Origin: Bacillota bacterium
GTDB lineage: Bacteria > Bacillota > DTU025
Assembly: GCA_003456765.1 (NCBI GenBank)
Contig: DMOT01000125.1
Location: 1 to 11,015, forward strand
Length of the DNA stretch: 11,015 nt
Direction: 5' to 3'
The position numbers were made by a program, and so were the translations under genes. This document shows, piece by piece, positions 5,865-11,015 of the stretch. Each line of letters begins with the position of its first letter. Position 1 is the first letter of the stretch. The notes under the pieces are model-generated. The model was not told where the DNA came from and searched no databases. It worked only from the letters and a program-made list of their open reading frames with translations.

Positions 5865-6266
5865 CTATAAGTTGACGCCGATAATCCCTCCGAGAGTCGA
5901 AACGATTAGTGTGGATATCCCGCGTGCAAAGATGGATGCGAAACTCATAGGCTCCCTAACCACAGCTGCCGATACCAGAAGAACGATGCCAAGGTAGACC
6001 GCGCCGACCAGAAGTCCGTTTCTCCCCCCATTCTCCCCTGCCCTCTTGCCTACCCACAAACCGCCGATTCCCGCGCTGAGATAGCCTATGACGGGAACGG
6101 CGTTGTTGATCGTAGTAGGCTCAAAGGTAAGCAGGGTCGTCAGTACTCCTCCGACCGCCGACAGAGCAAGTGTCGCAAGAAAGCTGACGCCGCAACCTAG
6201 CGCAACCAGCTTCCAAATGGGGATCTGGGCGCGGTCGCTCTCACGCCTCGGAGCACCCGCCCTCAT
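5865..6266 (-). CDS. TIGR04086-type small membrane protein
   Basis: The 133-residue product has a short basic N-terminus (MRAGAPRRESDRAQIP) and four likely membrane segments at about residues 18-46, 56-75, 83-101 and 108-131, rich in Gly, Ala, Leu and Val. Length, four-helix layout and glycine-rich helices (VGKRAGENGGRNGLLVG between helices 2 and 3) fit the TIGR04086 family seen in Bacillota (B. subtilis YrzE relatives), whose function is unknown. ATG at 6266 is preceded on the complement by GAGGAGGT at 9-base spacing, with a second GGAGG only 2 bases away. It lies 61 bases downstream of the uracil-DNA glycosylase gene on the same strand and could be read from that promoter. An intrinsic terminator follows it. 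The family call rests on general similarity, not a motif. Confidence 0.75.
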   Translation of the reverse strand: MRAGAPRRESDRAQIPIWKLVALGCGVSFLATLALSAVGGVLTTLLTFEPTTINNAVPVIGYLSAGIGGLWVGKRAGENGGRNGLLVGAVYLGIVLLVSAAVVREPMSFASIFARGISTLIVSTLGGIIGVNL

Positions 6267-6327
6267 AGCCTCCGCACCTCCTCAAGGTCATTGCCTCCAT
6301 CGGAAGAGTATTAGTCTGCATGCGGAG

Positions 6328-7119
6328 TTATTCTTCCCTTTGTCCGTTAATATCTTTCATCCAAGCTGTAACCTTGTTCATGTCCTCCCACACCAGGACT
6401 TTCTTGCCAGGATCTCGAAGGAGGGCCGCGGGGTGAAAGGTAGGCATTACCATAATCCCGCTTCGTGTAAGCCATGTGCCGCGCATGCGTGTGATCGAGG
6501 CCTTCGGATCAATCAGAGCCTTAAGCGCCGTAGCGCCGAGAATCACAAGTATGTCGGGCCTGATGAGCTCGATCTGTCGCGCCAGGTAGGGAACGCATGC
6601 ACTCACCTCATCTGACTCGGGAACACGATTGCCTGGCGGGCGGCATTTCACTACGTTCCCGATAAAAACCTCCTTGCGATTAAGGTCCATAGCAGCAATA
6701 ATCTTGTCCAGGAGCCTTCCCGCAGCTCCCACAAACGGCCTTCCCTGTGCGTCTTCATCGGCTCCAGGGCCTTCGCCTACAAACATTATTCTGGCGTGCG
6801 GGTGACCTTCGCCCGGAACCGCATTGGTCCTCGTTCTGCCGAGCTTACACAATCTGCAGTCCCTTACTTCCCTGGCAATCGCATCGAGATCGGGAAGATA
6901 ATCTCGGACTATGTCCGTCTCCCATAATCCTTTAGGCTCCACCGGGCGAGTGGGCTCTCGAGGAGCGCGCATTTGTGCCACTGCGGACCATGAGGGCATC
7001 GCCGCCTCCGTCGACCGCTTCTTTGACCCTGCCTCCGCTTGCCAAAGGCTCATCTGCTCCGGCGCAGAGCCTTCCACATCTCCCCGCTCAAACAGTGTCA
7101 GTTGTTTCTCCTCTGCCAT
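6328..7119 (-). CDS. Uracil-DNA glycosylase, family 4 (iron-sulfur type)
   Basis: The 263-residue product carries the family 4 signatures: the 4Fe-4S cysteines C88 and C91 (CRLCKLG), C159 (VVKCRPPGNR) and C175 (SACVPYL); motif GEGPGADED at 115-123; GRPFVGAAGRLLD at 127-138; and HPAALLR from H229. These enzymes remove uracil from DNA to start base excision repair. Before the catalytic domain is an unusual extension of about 65 residues, low in conserved sequence, with QLTLF at 6-10 and QMSLW at 22-26. Both resemble beta-clamp binding pentapeptides. ATG at 7119 follows GAGGGAG by about 5 bases on the complement. The frame stays open upstream to 7320, but that part crosses the tRNA-Pro gene and is not coding. 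An extended -10 lies at 7148-7156. Confidence 0.95.
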   Translation of the reverse strand: MAEEKQLTLFERGDVEGSAPEQMSLWQAEAGSKKRSTEAAMPSWSAVAQMRAPREPTRPVEPKGLWETDIVRDYLPDLDAIAREVRDCRLCKLGRTRTNAVPGEGHPHARIMFVGEGPGADEDAQGRPFVGAAGRLLDKIIAAMDLNRKEVFIGNVVKCRPPGNRVPESDEVSACVPYLARQIELIRPDILVILGATALKALIDPKASITRMRGTWLTRSGIMVMPTFHPAALLRDPGKKVLVWEDMNKVTAWMKDINGQREE

Positions 7120-7147
7120 CACATCTCCCTCTTTCTGCCCTAAGCTA

Positions 7148-7156
7148 ATTATGCCA
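7148..7156 (-). promoter_or_regulatory. Likely promoter (extended -10) of the uracil-DNA glycosylase gene
   Basis: On the complement, TGG then CATAAT forms an extended -10 element (complement of 7148-7156). The -35 region 17 bases upstream is poor, as is common for extended -10 promoters. The expected start of transcription is about 20 bases before the ATG. Confidence 0.5.
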
Positions 7157-7205
7157 CATATCGCGATGGCCTTCCATGCCTGTTGGCAGAGGGTTCGAAT
7201 TGTGT

Positions 7206-7234
7206 TTGACACCATTGGGGTAATGCAATATACT
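7206..7234 (+). promoter_or_regulatory. Promoter of the tRNA-Pro/tRNA-Leu unit
   Basis: TTGACA (7206-7211) and TATACT (7229-7234) are separated by exactly 17 bases, nearly the full sigma-A consensus. Transcription should begin near 7241, giving a leader of about 20 bases before tRNA-Pro. Confidence 0.9.
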
Positions 7235-7261
7235 ATGGATGTGCTCTTGAGGGCGCAAGGG

Positions 7262-7338
7262 CGAGGTGTAGCGCAGTTTGGTAGCGCGCTTGGTTCGGGA
7301 CCAAGAGGCCCCGGGTTCAAATCCCGGCACCTCGACCA
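7262..7338 (+). tRNA. tRNA-Pro (anticodon CGG)
   Basis: The acceptor stem is CGAGGTG (7262-7268) with CACCTCG (7328-7334), followed by A and an encoded CCA (7336-7338). The D arm (AGCGCAGTTTGGTAGCGC), the anticodon stem CTTGG/CCAAG with loop TTCGGGA, and the T arm CCGGG TTCAAAT CCCGG are all intact. The loop gives anticodon CGG, reading CCG proline codons. It is 77 nt long and has the C1-G72 pair typical of bacterial tRNA-Pro. Confidence 0.96.
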
Positions 7339-7367
7339 TTTTTATGCCTCAACTCGCAGCAGAATGT

Positions 7368-7451
7368 GCGAGAGTGGCGGAACGGCAGACGCATCAGACT
7401 TAGGATCTGACGGGTAAAACCGTGAGGGTTCAAATCCCTCCTCTCGCACCA
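7368..7451 (+). tRNA. tRNA-Leu (anticodon TAG)
   Basis: The acceptor stem is GCGAGAG (7368-7374) with CTCTCGC (7441-7447), then A and encoded CCA (7449-7451). The anticodon stem TCAGA/TCTGA encloses loop CTTAGGA, giving TAG, which reads CUN leucine codons, mainly CUA. The long variable arm CGGGTAAAACCG and the T arm GAGGG TTCAAAT CCCTC confirm a class II tRNA. It lies 29 bases after tRNA-Pro and shares its transcript. Confidence 0.96.
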
Positions 7452-7471
7452 TCTTCCATTAATATCGTACG

Positions 7472-7510
7472 AAACTGCATAGCCCATAAGGCGGCAAATG
7501 CAGTTTTTTT
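7472..7510 (+). terminator. Terminator after the tRNA unit
   Basis: AAACTGCAT (7472-7480) pairs with ATGCAGTTT as a 9-bp stem whose last Ts begin a run of seven (7504-7510). The loop contains a small inner GCC/GGC stem. The position 20 bases after tRNA-Leu fits termination of the tRNA transcript. Confidence 0.85.
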
Positions 7511-7598
7511 GTTGTCTTCAGCAGGCATATGATTTAGTATCTCGAATTTTTCATGGTGACCGCAGACGCCATTTCATGCATGAAGGAGTGATGAGCCA

Positions 7599-8066
7599 GT
7601 GTTGAAGGAATTTCGCGAATTTGCAGTAAAGGGCAACATGGTAGACATGGCTGTAGGAATAATCATTGGAGGTGCCTTCGGCAAGATCGTATCCTCGCTC
7701 GTAAACGATATCATCATGCCGCCCATCGGCCTTCTCCTGGGCAAAGTTGATTTTTCCAACCTCTTCGTCGATCTGTCCGGAGGAGGCTATGCCACCCTTG
7801 CAGAGGCAAACGAGGCCGGAGCCCCTACCCTCAGGTATGGGCTGTTCGTGAACAACGTCATCGATTTTCTTATCGTTGCCTTCGCCCTCTTCCTTGTGGT
7901 GCGATGGATCAACGCTCTCCGAGCTACCGCCGAAGCTGCAAAGAAAGAAGAGGCGCTGGCCCCGGCGGCTCCTACTACAAAGCATTGTCCGTATTGCTTG
8001 TCTGAGATACCGATCAAGGCTGTCCGCTGCGCCCACTGTACGGCAGACCTATCTCGCAAGGAATAA
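7599..8066 (+). CDS. mscL: Large-conductance mechanosensitive channel MscL with C-terminal zinc ribbon
   Basis: The 155-residue product begins [20 protein letters not shown], the standard MscL N-terminal helix. It then has TM1 (about 15-45, with [21 protein letters not shown]), a periplasmic loop (46-80) and TM2 (about 82-103, [21 protein letters not shown]). MscL homopentamers open under membrane tension to release solutes in osmotic downshock. After the cytoplasmic helix and an Ala/Pro/Glu linker (about 108-127) comes a zinc ribbon with C130, C133, C144 and C147 ([19 protein letters not shown]). This replaces the usual charged C-terminal bundle helix; I recall it in a subset of MscL proteins, so it is probably not a local fusion. 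The start is GTG at 7599, 10 bases after AAGGAG (7583-7588), since nearer ATGs are out of frame and stop at once. A nearly palindromic GGCCCGGGCC (8084-8093) follows the gene. Confidence 0.96.
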   Translation: MLKEFREFAVKGNMVDMAVGIIIGGAFGKIVSSLVNDIIMPPIGLLLGKVDFSNLFVDLSGGGYATLAEANEAGAPTLRYGLFVNNVIDFLIVAFALFLVVRWINALRATAEAAKKEEALAPAAPTTKHCPYCLSEIPIKAVRCAHCTADLSRKE

Positions 8067-8195
8067 GTGCTGAATCGTCTCGTGGCCCGGGCCTCGACAA
8101 GGCAGGATTCGTGTTGTAGTGCACCAAGCCCAGTGTCTGAGCGAGTTTGCTGGCATAACATAGCATCATGACAGACAACATCGGAGGTGCTTGCA

Positions 8196-8450
8196 GTGCC
8201 TACTGAAGAAGAGATCCGTGACGTGCTTGCAGGCAGATTGCCCAAGCGCGGATGTCCGGCATGTGGCGGAACGGCATGGGACATTCAGCCTGACATGTTC
8301 ATGTCGAGCCTGTATTCACCCGACCTCAGGAAAATTGACACCGGGCGCGGGGCGCCTATGGTCGCAGCGGTCTGCACGAATTGCGGATTCTTCCTGAACT
8401 ATGGTGCTATACGTTTAGGGCTTGTAGATCCAGATGCCCGAGATGAGTGA
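8196..8450 (+). CDS. Small zinc ribbon protein
   Basis: The 84-residue product has two CxxC knuckles, CPAC at 20-23 and CTNC at 60-63, spaced for one zinc ribbon. Between them is a conserved-looking stretch with FMSSLYSPDLR and TGRGAPMVAAVC, and after them GFFLNYGAIRLGLVD. The phrase VCTNCGFFLNY is seen in small uncharacterised zinc ribbon proteins of bacteria, and no function can be given. GTG at 8196 follows GGAGGT (8183-8188) with 7-base spacing. A GTG at 8187 in the same frame lies inside that site and is rejected. It follows mscL by 129 bases on the same strand, and a bidirectional terminator begins 23 bases after its stop. Confidence 0.82.
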   Translation: MPTEEEIRDVLAGRLPKRGCPACGGTAWDIQPDMFMSSLYSPDLRKIDTGRGAPMVAAVCTNCGFFLNYGAIRLGLVDPDARDE

Positions 8451-8473
8451 TAGACGGACTTGTGGAGCAGATA

Positions 8474-8513
8474 AAAGCGAAACCCCTGTGCAGTTGCGCG
8501 GGGGTTTCGCTTT
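8474..8513. terminator. Bidirectional terminator between the zinc ribbon gene and lepB
   Basis: AAAGCGAAACCCC (8474-8486) and GGGGTTTCGCTTT (8501-8513) form a perfect 13-bp stem with a 14-base loop. Flanking A and T tracts give a T-run on either strand. It serves the + strand zinc ribbon gene and the convergent lepB. Confidence 0.92.
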
Positions 8514-8591
8514 CATGGTCTGCCTCAGGCACGCCCCGACCTGTGTGCTCGGAATCAACCCGCACAGGATGGGCATGCCGATCGAATGGTC

Positions 8592-9482
8592 TTATTCGTA
8601 TACCGCCGGAGCCTTCAATGCGCAAATCTTGTTGAGCGGATAATACCGCACCCAGGCTCTGCCGATTATCCGGTCTACTCTCAGGAATCCCACACTTCCC
8701 CTGCTGTCATCGGAGTTGTTTCGATTGTCTCCAAGGACGAAAACGTGGCCCTGAGGCACTGTCAGCGGGCCGTAGTCTGACCATACCATCTCATTGACAT
8801 AGGGCTCGTCAACGGGCTTGCCATTGAGATGAAGAATGCCATTCCTTATCTGAACCCTATCTCCGGCAACGGCTACGACTCTCTTGATGTATGGCCTCAT
8901 GGATCCGCTGAAATCCACGAGTTCGCGCACAGCCTCAACGACAGCGGCCATGCCTGATTGATCAGGCCTCCATGGATTCTTCAAGACTATTATCTCGCCC
9001 CGCGCGGGTTCGCGGAATCTGTACGAAATCTTCTCTACGATTATGCGTTCGCGGTTATGAAGCGTAGGCTCCATCGAAGCTCCCTCCACAACGAAGGAGC
9101 GGCCTATGAAGGTCATGATAACCATGGCCAGTACTATTGCAAGAAGTATCGCCTGTACGTACTCTCTCACCTCGCGAAACGCAGCCTCTCGCCTGGCCGC
9201 CGCTTCCCCCAGGCGAGCCGCTTCCGCTGCCGCTGCTGATTCATCTTGAGTAGCTGCAGCCATCATTCCTGCAAGAAGGGGATCAGCACACCTGCTGTCT
9301 CCGCCCTCAAGGCTGTCTGCTGTTTCCGGGCCCTCTTCCCCACTGGACTCGGGCGTTTCACACAACCCTGCATCCCCTGTGGATGTCAGCTTAGCTTCTC
9401 CGTCCCCACATTCAGAGATCTCGCGGCATTCCTCTGCCTCAAGGTCTTTGATTGCGTCATCATTGTCGATGCCATAATCCAT
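8592..9482 (-). CDS. lepB: Type I signal peptidase with long acidic N-terminal extension
   Basis: The 296-residue product has a membrane segment (about 110-127) followed by the S26A boxes: GASMEPTL with nucleophile S136, YIKRVVAVAGD with general base K200, and GDNRNNSDDSRGSVGF at 251-266. It cleaves signal peptides from exported proteins on the outer membrane face. Gram-positive enzymes are usually 170-200 residues. Here about 105 residues precede the membrane segment: a first part rich in Glu, Asp, Gly and Ser with four cysteines (C19, C25, C41, C65), then an Ala/Arg/Glu-rich helix (79-108). ATG at 9480-9482 has only a weak, distant AAGG. ATGs at about residues 73-74 (MMAAATQ, after AGGA) are the alternative start, which would remove the acidic part. 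An unannotated reading frame ends 10 bases upstream and may be coupled to it. Confidence 0.94.
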   Translation of the reverse strand: MDYGIDNDDAIKDLEAEECREISECGDGEAKLTSTGDAGLCETPESSGEEGPETADSLEGGDSRCADPLLAGMMAAATQDESAAAAEAARLGEAAARREAAFREVREYVQAILLAIVLAMVIMTFIGRSFVVEGASMEPTLHNRERIIVEKISYRFREPARGEIIVLKNPWRPDQSGMAAVVEAVRELVDFSGSMRPYIKRVVAVAGDRVQIRNGILHLNGKPVDEPYVNEMVWSDYGPLTVPQGHVFVLGDNRNNSDDSRGSVGFLRVDRIIGRAWVRYYPLNKICALKAPAVYE

Positions 9483-9492
9483 AAACTTGCGC

Positions 9493-9687
9493 CTACCTTA
9501 TCCCTGCCTTGACGTCGTTGAAACCCCCACTTGGAGTAACGAAAACAACGCCGACTCTGTTCCCCGCCTTGCGGGCTTCTGACACGATAATATCGTTTAC
9601 GGCACAACATGGCAAGTGCCGGAGAGCCCATGTAATTGTGGCCTCCAGAATAATGCCAGGTACAAGCAGGTCATCCGCGGGACAAAA
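9493..9687 (-). pseudogene. Coding-like 64-codon frame upstream of lepB, possibly a frameshifted gene
   Basis: On the complement, a frame open from 9687 to the TAG at 9493-9495 reads like real protein, for example VPGIILEATITWALRHLP, NDIIVSEARKAGNRVG and VVFVTPSGGFNDVKAGIR. It contains no ATG; the only usual starts are TTG and GTG inside it. In another frame just upstream, a GTG at 9701-9703 begins VREVLILSRG before TGA at 9671-9673. Joining the two by a one-base shift near 9674-9680 would give a protein of about 70 residues. I do not recognise the family. Its stop lies 10 bases before the lepB ATG, so lepB's weak ribosome binding site overlaps its end. It could be a decayed gene, a sequencing error, or a gene with programmed frameshifting. 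Confidence 0.35.
9587..9615 (-). promoter_or_regulatory. Possible lepB promoter
   Basis: On the complement, TTGCCA (9610-9615) and TATTAT (9587-9592) are 17 bases apart, about 105 bases before the lepB ATG. It lies within the coding-like frame upstream of lepB, so it is either an internal promoter or a chance match. Confidence 0.4.
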
Positions 9688-9763
9688 TCAGGACTTCCCG
9701 CACAATTCCCGATTCGGCGCGAAATCATAATATACCGTAGGTTATCGTGGAGGTGAGCGCAAA

Positions 9764-9880
9764 ATGGCAGAGCCTGTAAAGAGCGAACAATTCTGTTTCA
9801 ACTGGTGGTTCTGGCTACACGTAGTATTCATCTGTTTCTTGGTGTGTTGCCTTTTCCGTTGTCTGTTCCGATGCGTCTAG
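9764..9880 (+). CDS. 38-residue cysteine-rich single-pass membrane peptide
   Basis: ATG at 9764 follows a strong GGAGGTG (9749-9755) at 8-base spacing. The product opens with a polar stretch (MAEPVKSEQ), then an aromatic interface (FCFNWWFWLH) and one membrane segment (VVFICFLVCCLF), and ends RCLFRCV at TAG (9878-9880). Of 38 residues six are cysteine, eight phenylalanine and three tryptophan. The basic residues at the C-terminal end suggest that end may face the cytoplasm. The strong ribosome binding site and hydrophobic content argue for a real gene even though it is far below usual length cutoffs. I recognise no family. Small sporulation, toxin-type or regulatory membrane peptides are all possible, with nothing in the sequence to choose between them. 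A GC-rich hairpin without a T-run lies downstream (9944-9962). Confidence 0.68.
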   Translation: MAEPVKSEQFCFNWWFWLHVVFICFLVCCLFRCLFRCV

Positions 9881-9943
9881 GCCTGCAAGCCTACCGTGTA
9901 GCAGCAGGAGCTGCGCGCCCGCACCGGGGCATCTCGTTCTTTG

Positions 9944-9962
9944 GGCCCGCCTTGCGCGGGCC
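9944..9962. terminator. GC-rich hairpin after the 38-aa peptide gene, weak terminator candidate
   Basis: GGCCCG (9944-9949) pairs with CGGGCC (9957-9962) around 7 bases. No T-run follows on either strand. It could be a weak or factor-dependent stop. The surrounding 9881-10098 holds no gene that I can support. Confidence 0.35.
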
Positions 9963-10098
9963 TCGTCCTTAGTCTTTCCAAGCCGTAATGGGCACATCTT
10001 CGCAAGCTTGTTCTTCACAGAGGGTACCCGTCCCCTACCCTGCCGCGTAACATGGCTGTAGGCTGGATTCCCTGATTCTCAAGGAGGAGTGCACGACG

Positions 10099-11015
10099 AT
10101 GGCACAGACCAACAATACGATACTTGGAAGGATCATGCTTCTACTTGCCAGTGCAGCCCTTCTGTGCTATATATCACAAGTCAATTACTTGTTCTTTCAC
10201 GCTGCCATTGAAGGATTCTCGGTCATTGTGGCAGTTCTCGTCAACGTACTGGCGACGCGTACTTACGCATACTCCAAGAACAATCTTCTGCTCTATTATG
10301 GGCAAGCATTGATGATCATTGGCGCCATTGATTTCCTTCACATGCTGGCCTACCACGGCATGGGCGTCATGCAGGTTACAGGGGCTGATGCTGCCACGCA
10401 ACTCTGGATCGCTGGAAGCATTCTATCAGGTGCAACTTTTCTTTTTGCTCCCCTCTTTGTCAAGAGGAAGATACCGCAGGGCGTAGTCCCGGTTGTCTAT
10501 GGCTTGGCTGCGGCAGTCATGATATGGGCCATACTCTGCAGCAAAACTTTTCCATCATGCTTCATAGAGGGTGTTGGGCTGACCTCGTTCAAGATTGGCG
10601 CGGAGTATGCTGTGATCGCCGCATCCATTGCCGGAATGGTCTGGATGTCGCAAGTCAAGTCCACTCTCCCCCAGGATCTGTACAATTCTCTCATGTGGGC
10701 CATGGCCACATCAGTATTTTCCGGCCTGTGCTTCACCTTCTATACAGACGTATATGGATTTGCGAACTTCGTCGGACACATCCTCAAACTCGTCTCATAC
10801 TGCCTCATATTCCGCGGCGTAGTTCTCCGTGGATTGGATGCTCCGTACGAAGTAATATTTGCAGAGCTGCAGCGCAGCGCAGTACTGGACGCACTGACTG
10901 GAATACACAATCGGGCAGGGTTCATACAGCTATGCAAAGAGGAGATGACCGCCACAAAAGAACGTGGCGGAACCCTGGGACTGCTCATGCTCGACCTTGA
11001 CAAGTTCAAACGCGT
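10099..11015 (+). CDS. MASE3-GGDEF membrane diguanylate cyclase (partial, runs off the right edge)
   Basis: The visible 305 codons encode a MASE3-type sensor (about residues 10-250) with roughly seven membrane segments and the MASE3 motifs FFHAAIEGFSVIVAV, IIGAIDFLHMLAYHGMG and ATQLWIAGSILSGATFLFAPLF. A short linker helix (VIFAELQRSAV) and the start of a GGDEF domain follow: DALTGIHNRAGF from D264, and LLMLDLDKFK, where D299 is the expected metal-binding aspartate. GGDEF domains make cyclic di-GMP from two GTP. The GG(D/E)EF signature itself lies beyond the window, so catalytic competence cannot be judged. ATG at 10099 follows AAGGAGGAG (10081-10089) with 9-base spacing. It is 218 bases after the 38-aa peptide gene, so is probably transcribed separately. 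The ligand sensed by MASE3 is not known. Confidence 0.93.
   Translation, partial: MAQTNNTILGRIMLLLASAALLCYISQVNYLFFHAAIEGFSVIVAVLVNVLATRTYAYSKNNLLLYYGQALMIIGAIDFLHMLAYHGMGVMQVTGADAATQLWIAGSILSGATFLFAPLFVKRKIPQGVVPVVYGLAAAVMIWAILCSKTFPSCFIEGVGLTSFKIGAEYAVIAASIAGMVWMSQVKSTLPQDLYNSLMWAMATSVFSGLCFTFYTDVYGFANFVGHILKLVSYCLIFRGVVLRGLDAPYEVIFAELQRSAVLDALTGIHNRAGFIQLCKEEMTATKERGGTLGLLMLDLDKFKR

Noticed and set aside
6328-7320. 330-residue version of the uracil-DNA glycosylase
   Set aside because: The added 67 codons overlap the tRNA-Pro gene and two promoters; ATG at 7119 has a ribosome binding site and starts just before the tail with QLTLF.
6911-7417. 168-codon + strand frame over the tRNA genes
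   Set aside because: It runs antisense to the glycosylase and through both tRNAs, and has no ribosome binding site.
8067-8195. Riboswitch or RNA element between mscL and the zinc ribbon gene
   Set aside because: Only a short GGCCCGGGCC palindrome (8084-8093) is present, with no recognisable riboswitch core.
9386-9631. 81-codon - strand frame upstream of lepB
   Set aside because: It has an Arg/Gln/Ser-rich, shadow-like composition and overlaps lepB; the other frame in this segment is far more protein-like.
10524-11000. 158-codon + strand frame
   Set aside because: It is an out-of-frame shadow of the MASE3-GGDEF gene, whose own frame carries clear domain motifs.
1-11015. CRISPR arrays, insertion sequences, prophage genes, toxin-antitoxin or defence genes
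   Set aside because: I saw no regularly spaced repeats, transposase or integrase motifs, terminal inverted repeats or known defence domains.

Overview
The window looks like chromosomal core DNA from a Bacillota (Firmicutes) bacterium, most likely a clostridial-type lineage of roughly even GC content. The reasons are strong GGAGG-type ribosome binding sites before nearly every gene, Gram-positive SOS boxes of the CGAAC-N4-GTTCG type, a divergent yneA/lexA pair as in Bacillus subtilis, a TIGR04086-type membrane protein, and tRNA genes with encoded CCA. Genus cannot be assigned from sequence reading alone. No phage, transposon, CRISPR array or defence island is visible.

Layout. Positions 1-2288 hold a tight + strand operon: the 3' end of an unrecognised gene, a DUF72 protein, an FmdB-type zinc ribbon and an M24-fold protein that has lost most metal ligands. 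A secreted CsgG-domain protein follows (2360-3262). Positions 3263-4047 form a gene-poor stretch that starts with a cluster of hairpins and contains a 28-bp site with the architecture of a XerC/XerD dif site (3610-3637), so this may be the replication terminus. All genes left of it are on the + strand, and the genes right of it are mixed with many on the - strand, as expected near a terminus.

Right of the candidate dif, yneA (-) and lexA (+) diverge from a short region with three SOS boxes and two near-consensus promoters. Next come three - strand genes (an unknown 119-aa protein, a TIGR04086 membrane protein and a family 4 uracil-DNA glycosylase with two clamp-binding-like motifs near its N-terminus), two of them with clear intrinsic terminators. 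A + strand tRNA-Pro/tRNA-Leu unit with a consensus promoter and terminator follows, then mscL with a C-terminal zinc ribbon and a small free-standing zinc ribbon protein. Type I signal peptidase (-) converges on these across a bidirectional terminator. The end of the window carries a 38-aa cysteine-rich membrane peptide gene and the start of a MASE3-GGDEF diguanylate cyclase, which runs off the edge.

The most useful points for a second look are the dif candidate and its flanking half-sites, the triple SOS-box control region, the clamp-binding motifs on the glycosylase, the 38-aa peptide gene, and an unannotated 64-codon reading frame directly upstream of lepB that may be a broken or unusually started gene. 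Nothing here amounts to a wholly new multi-gene system.
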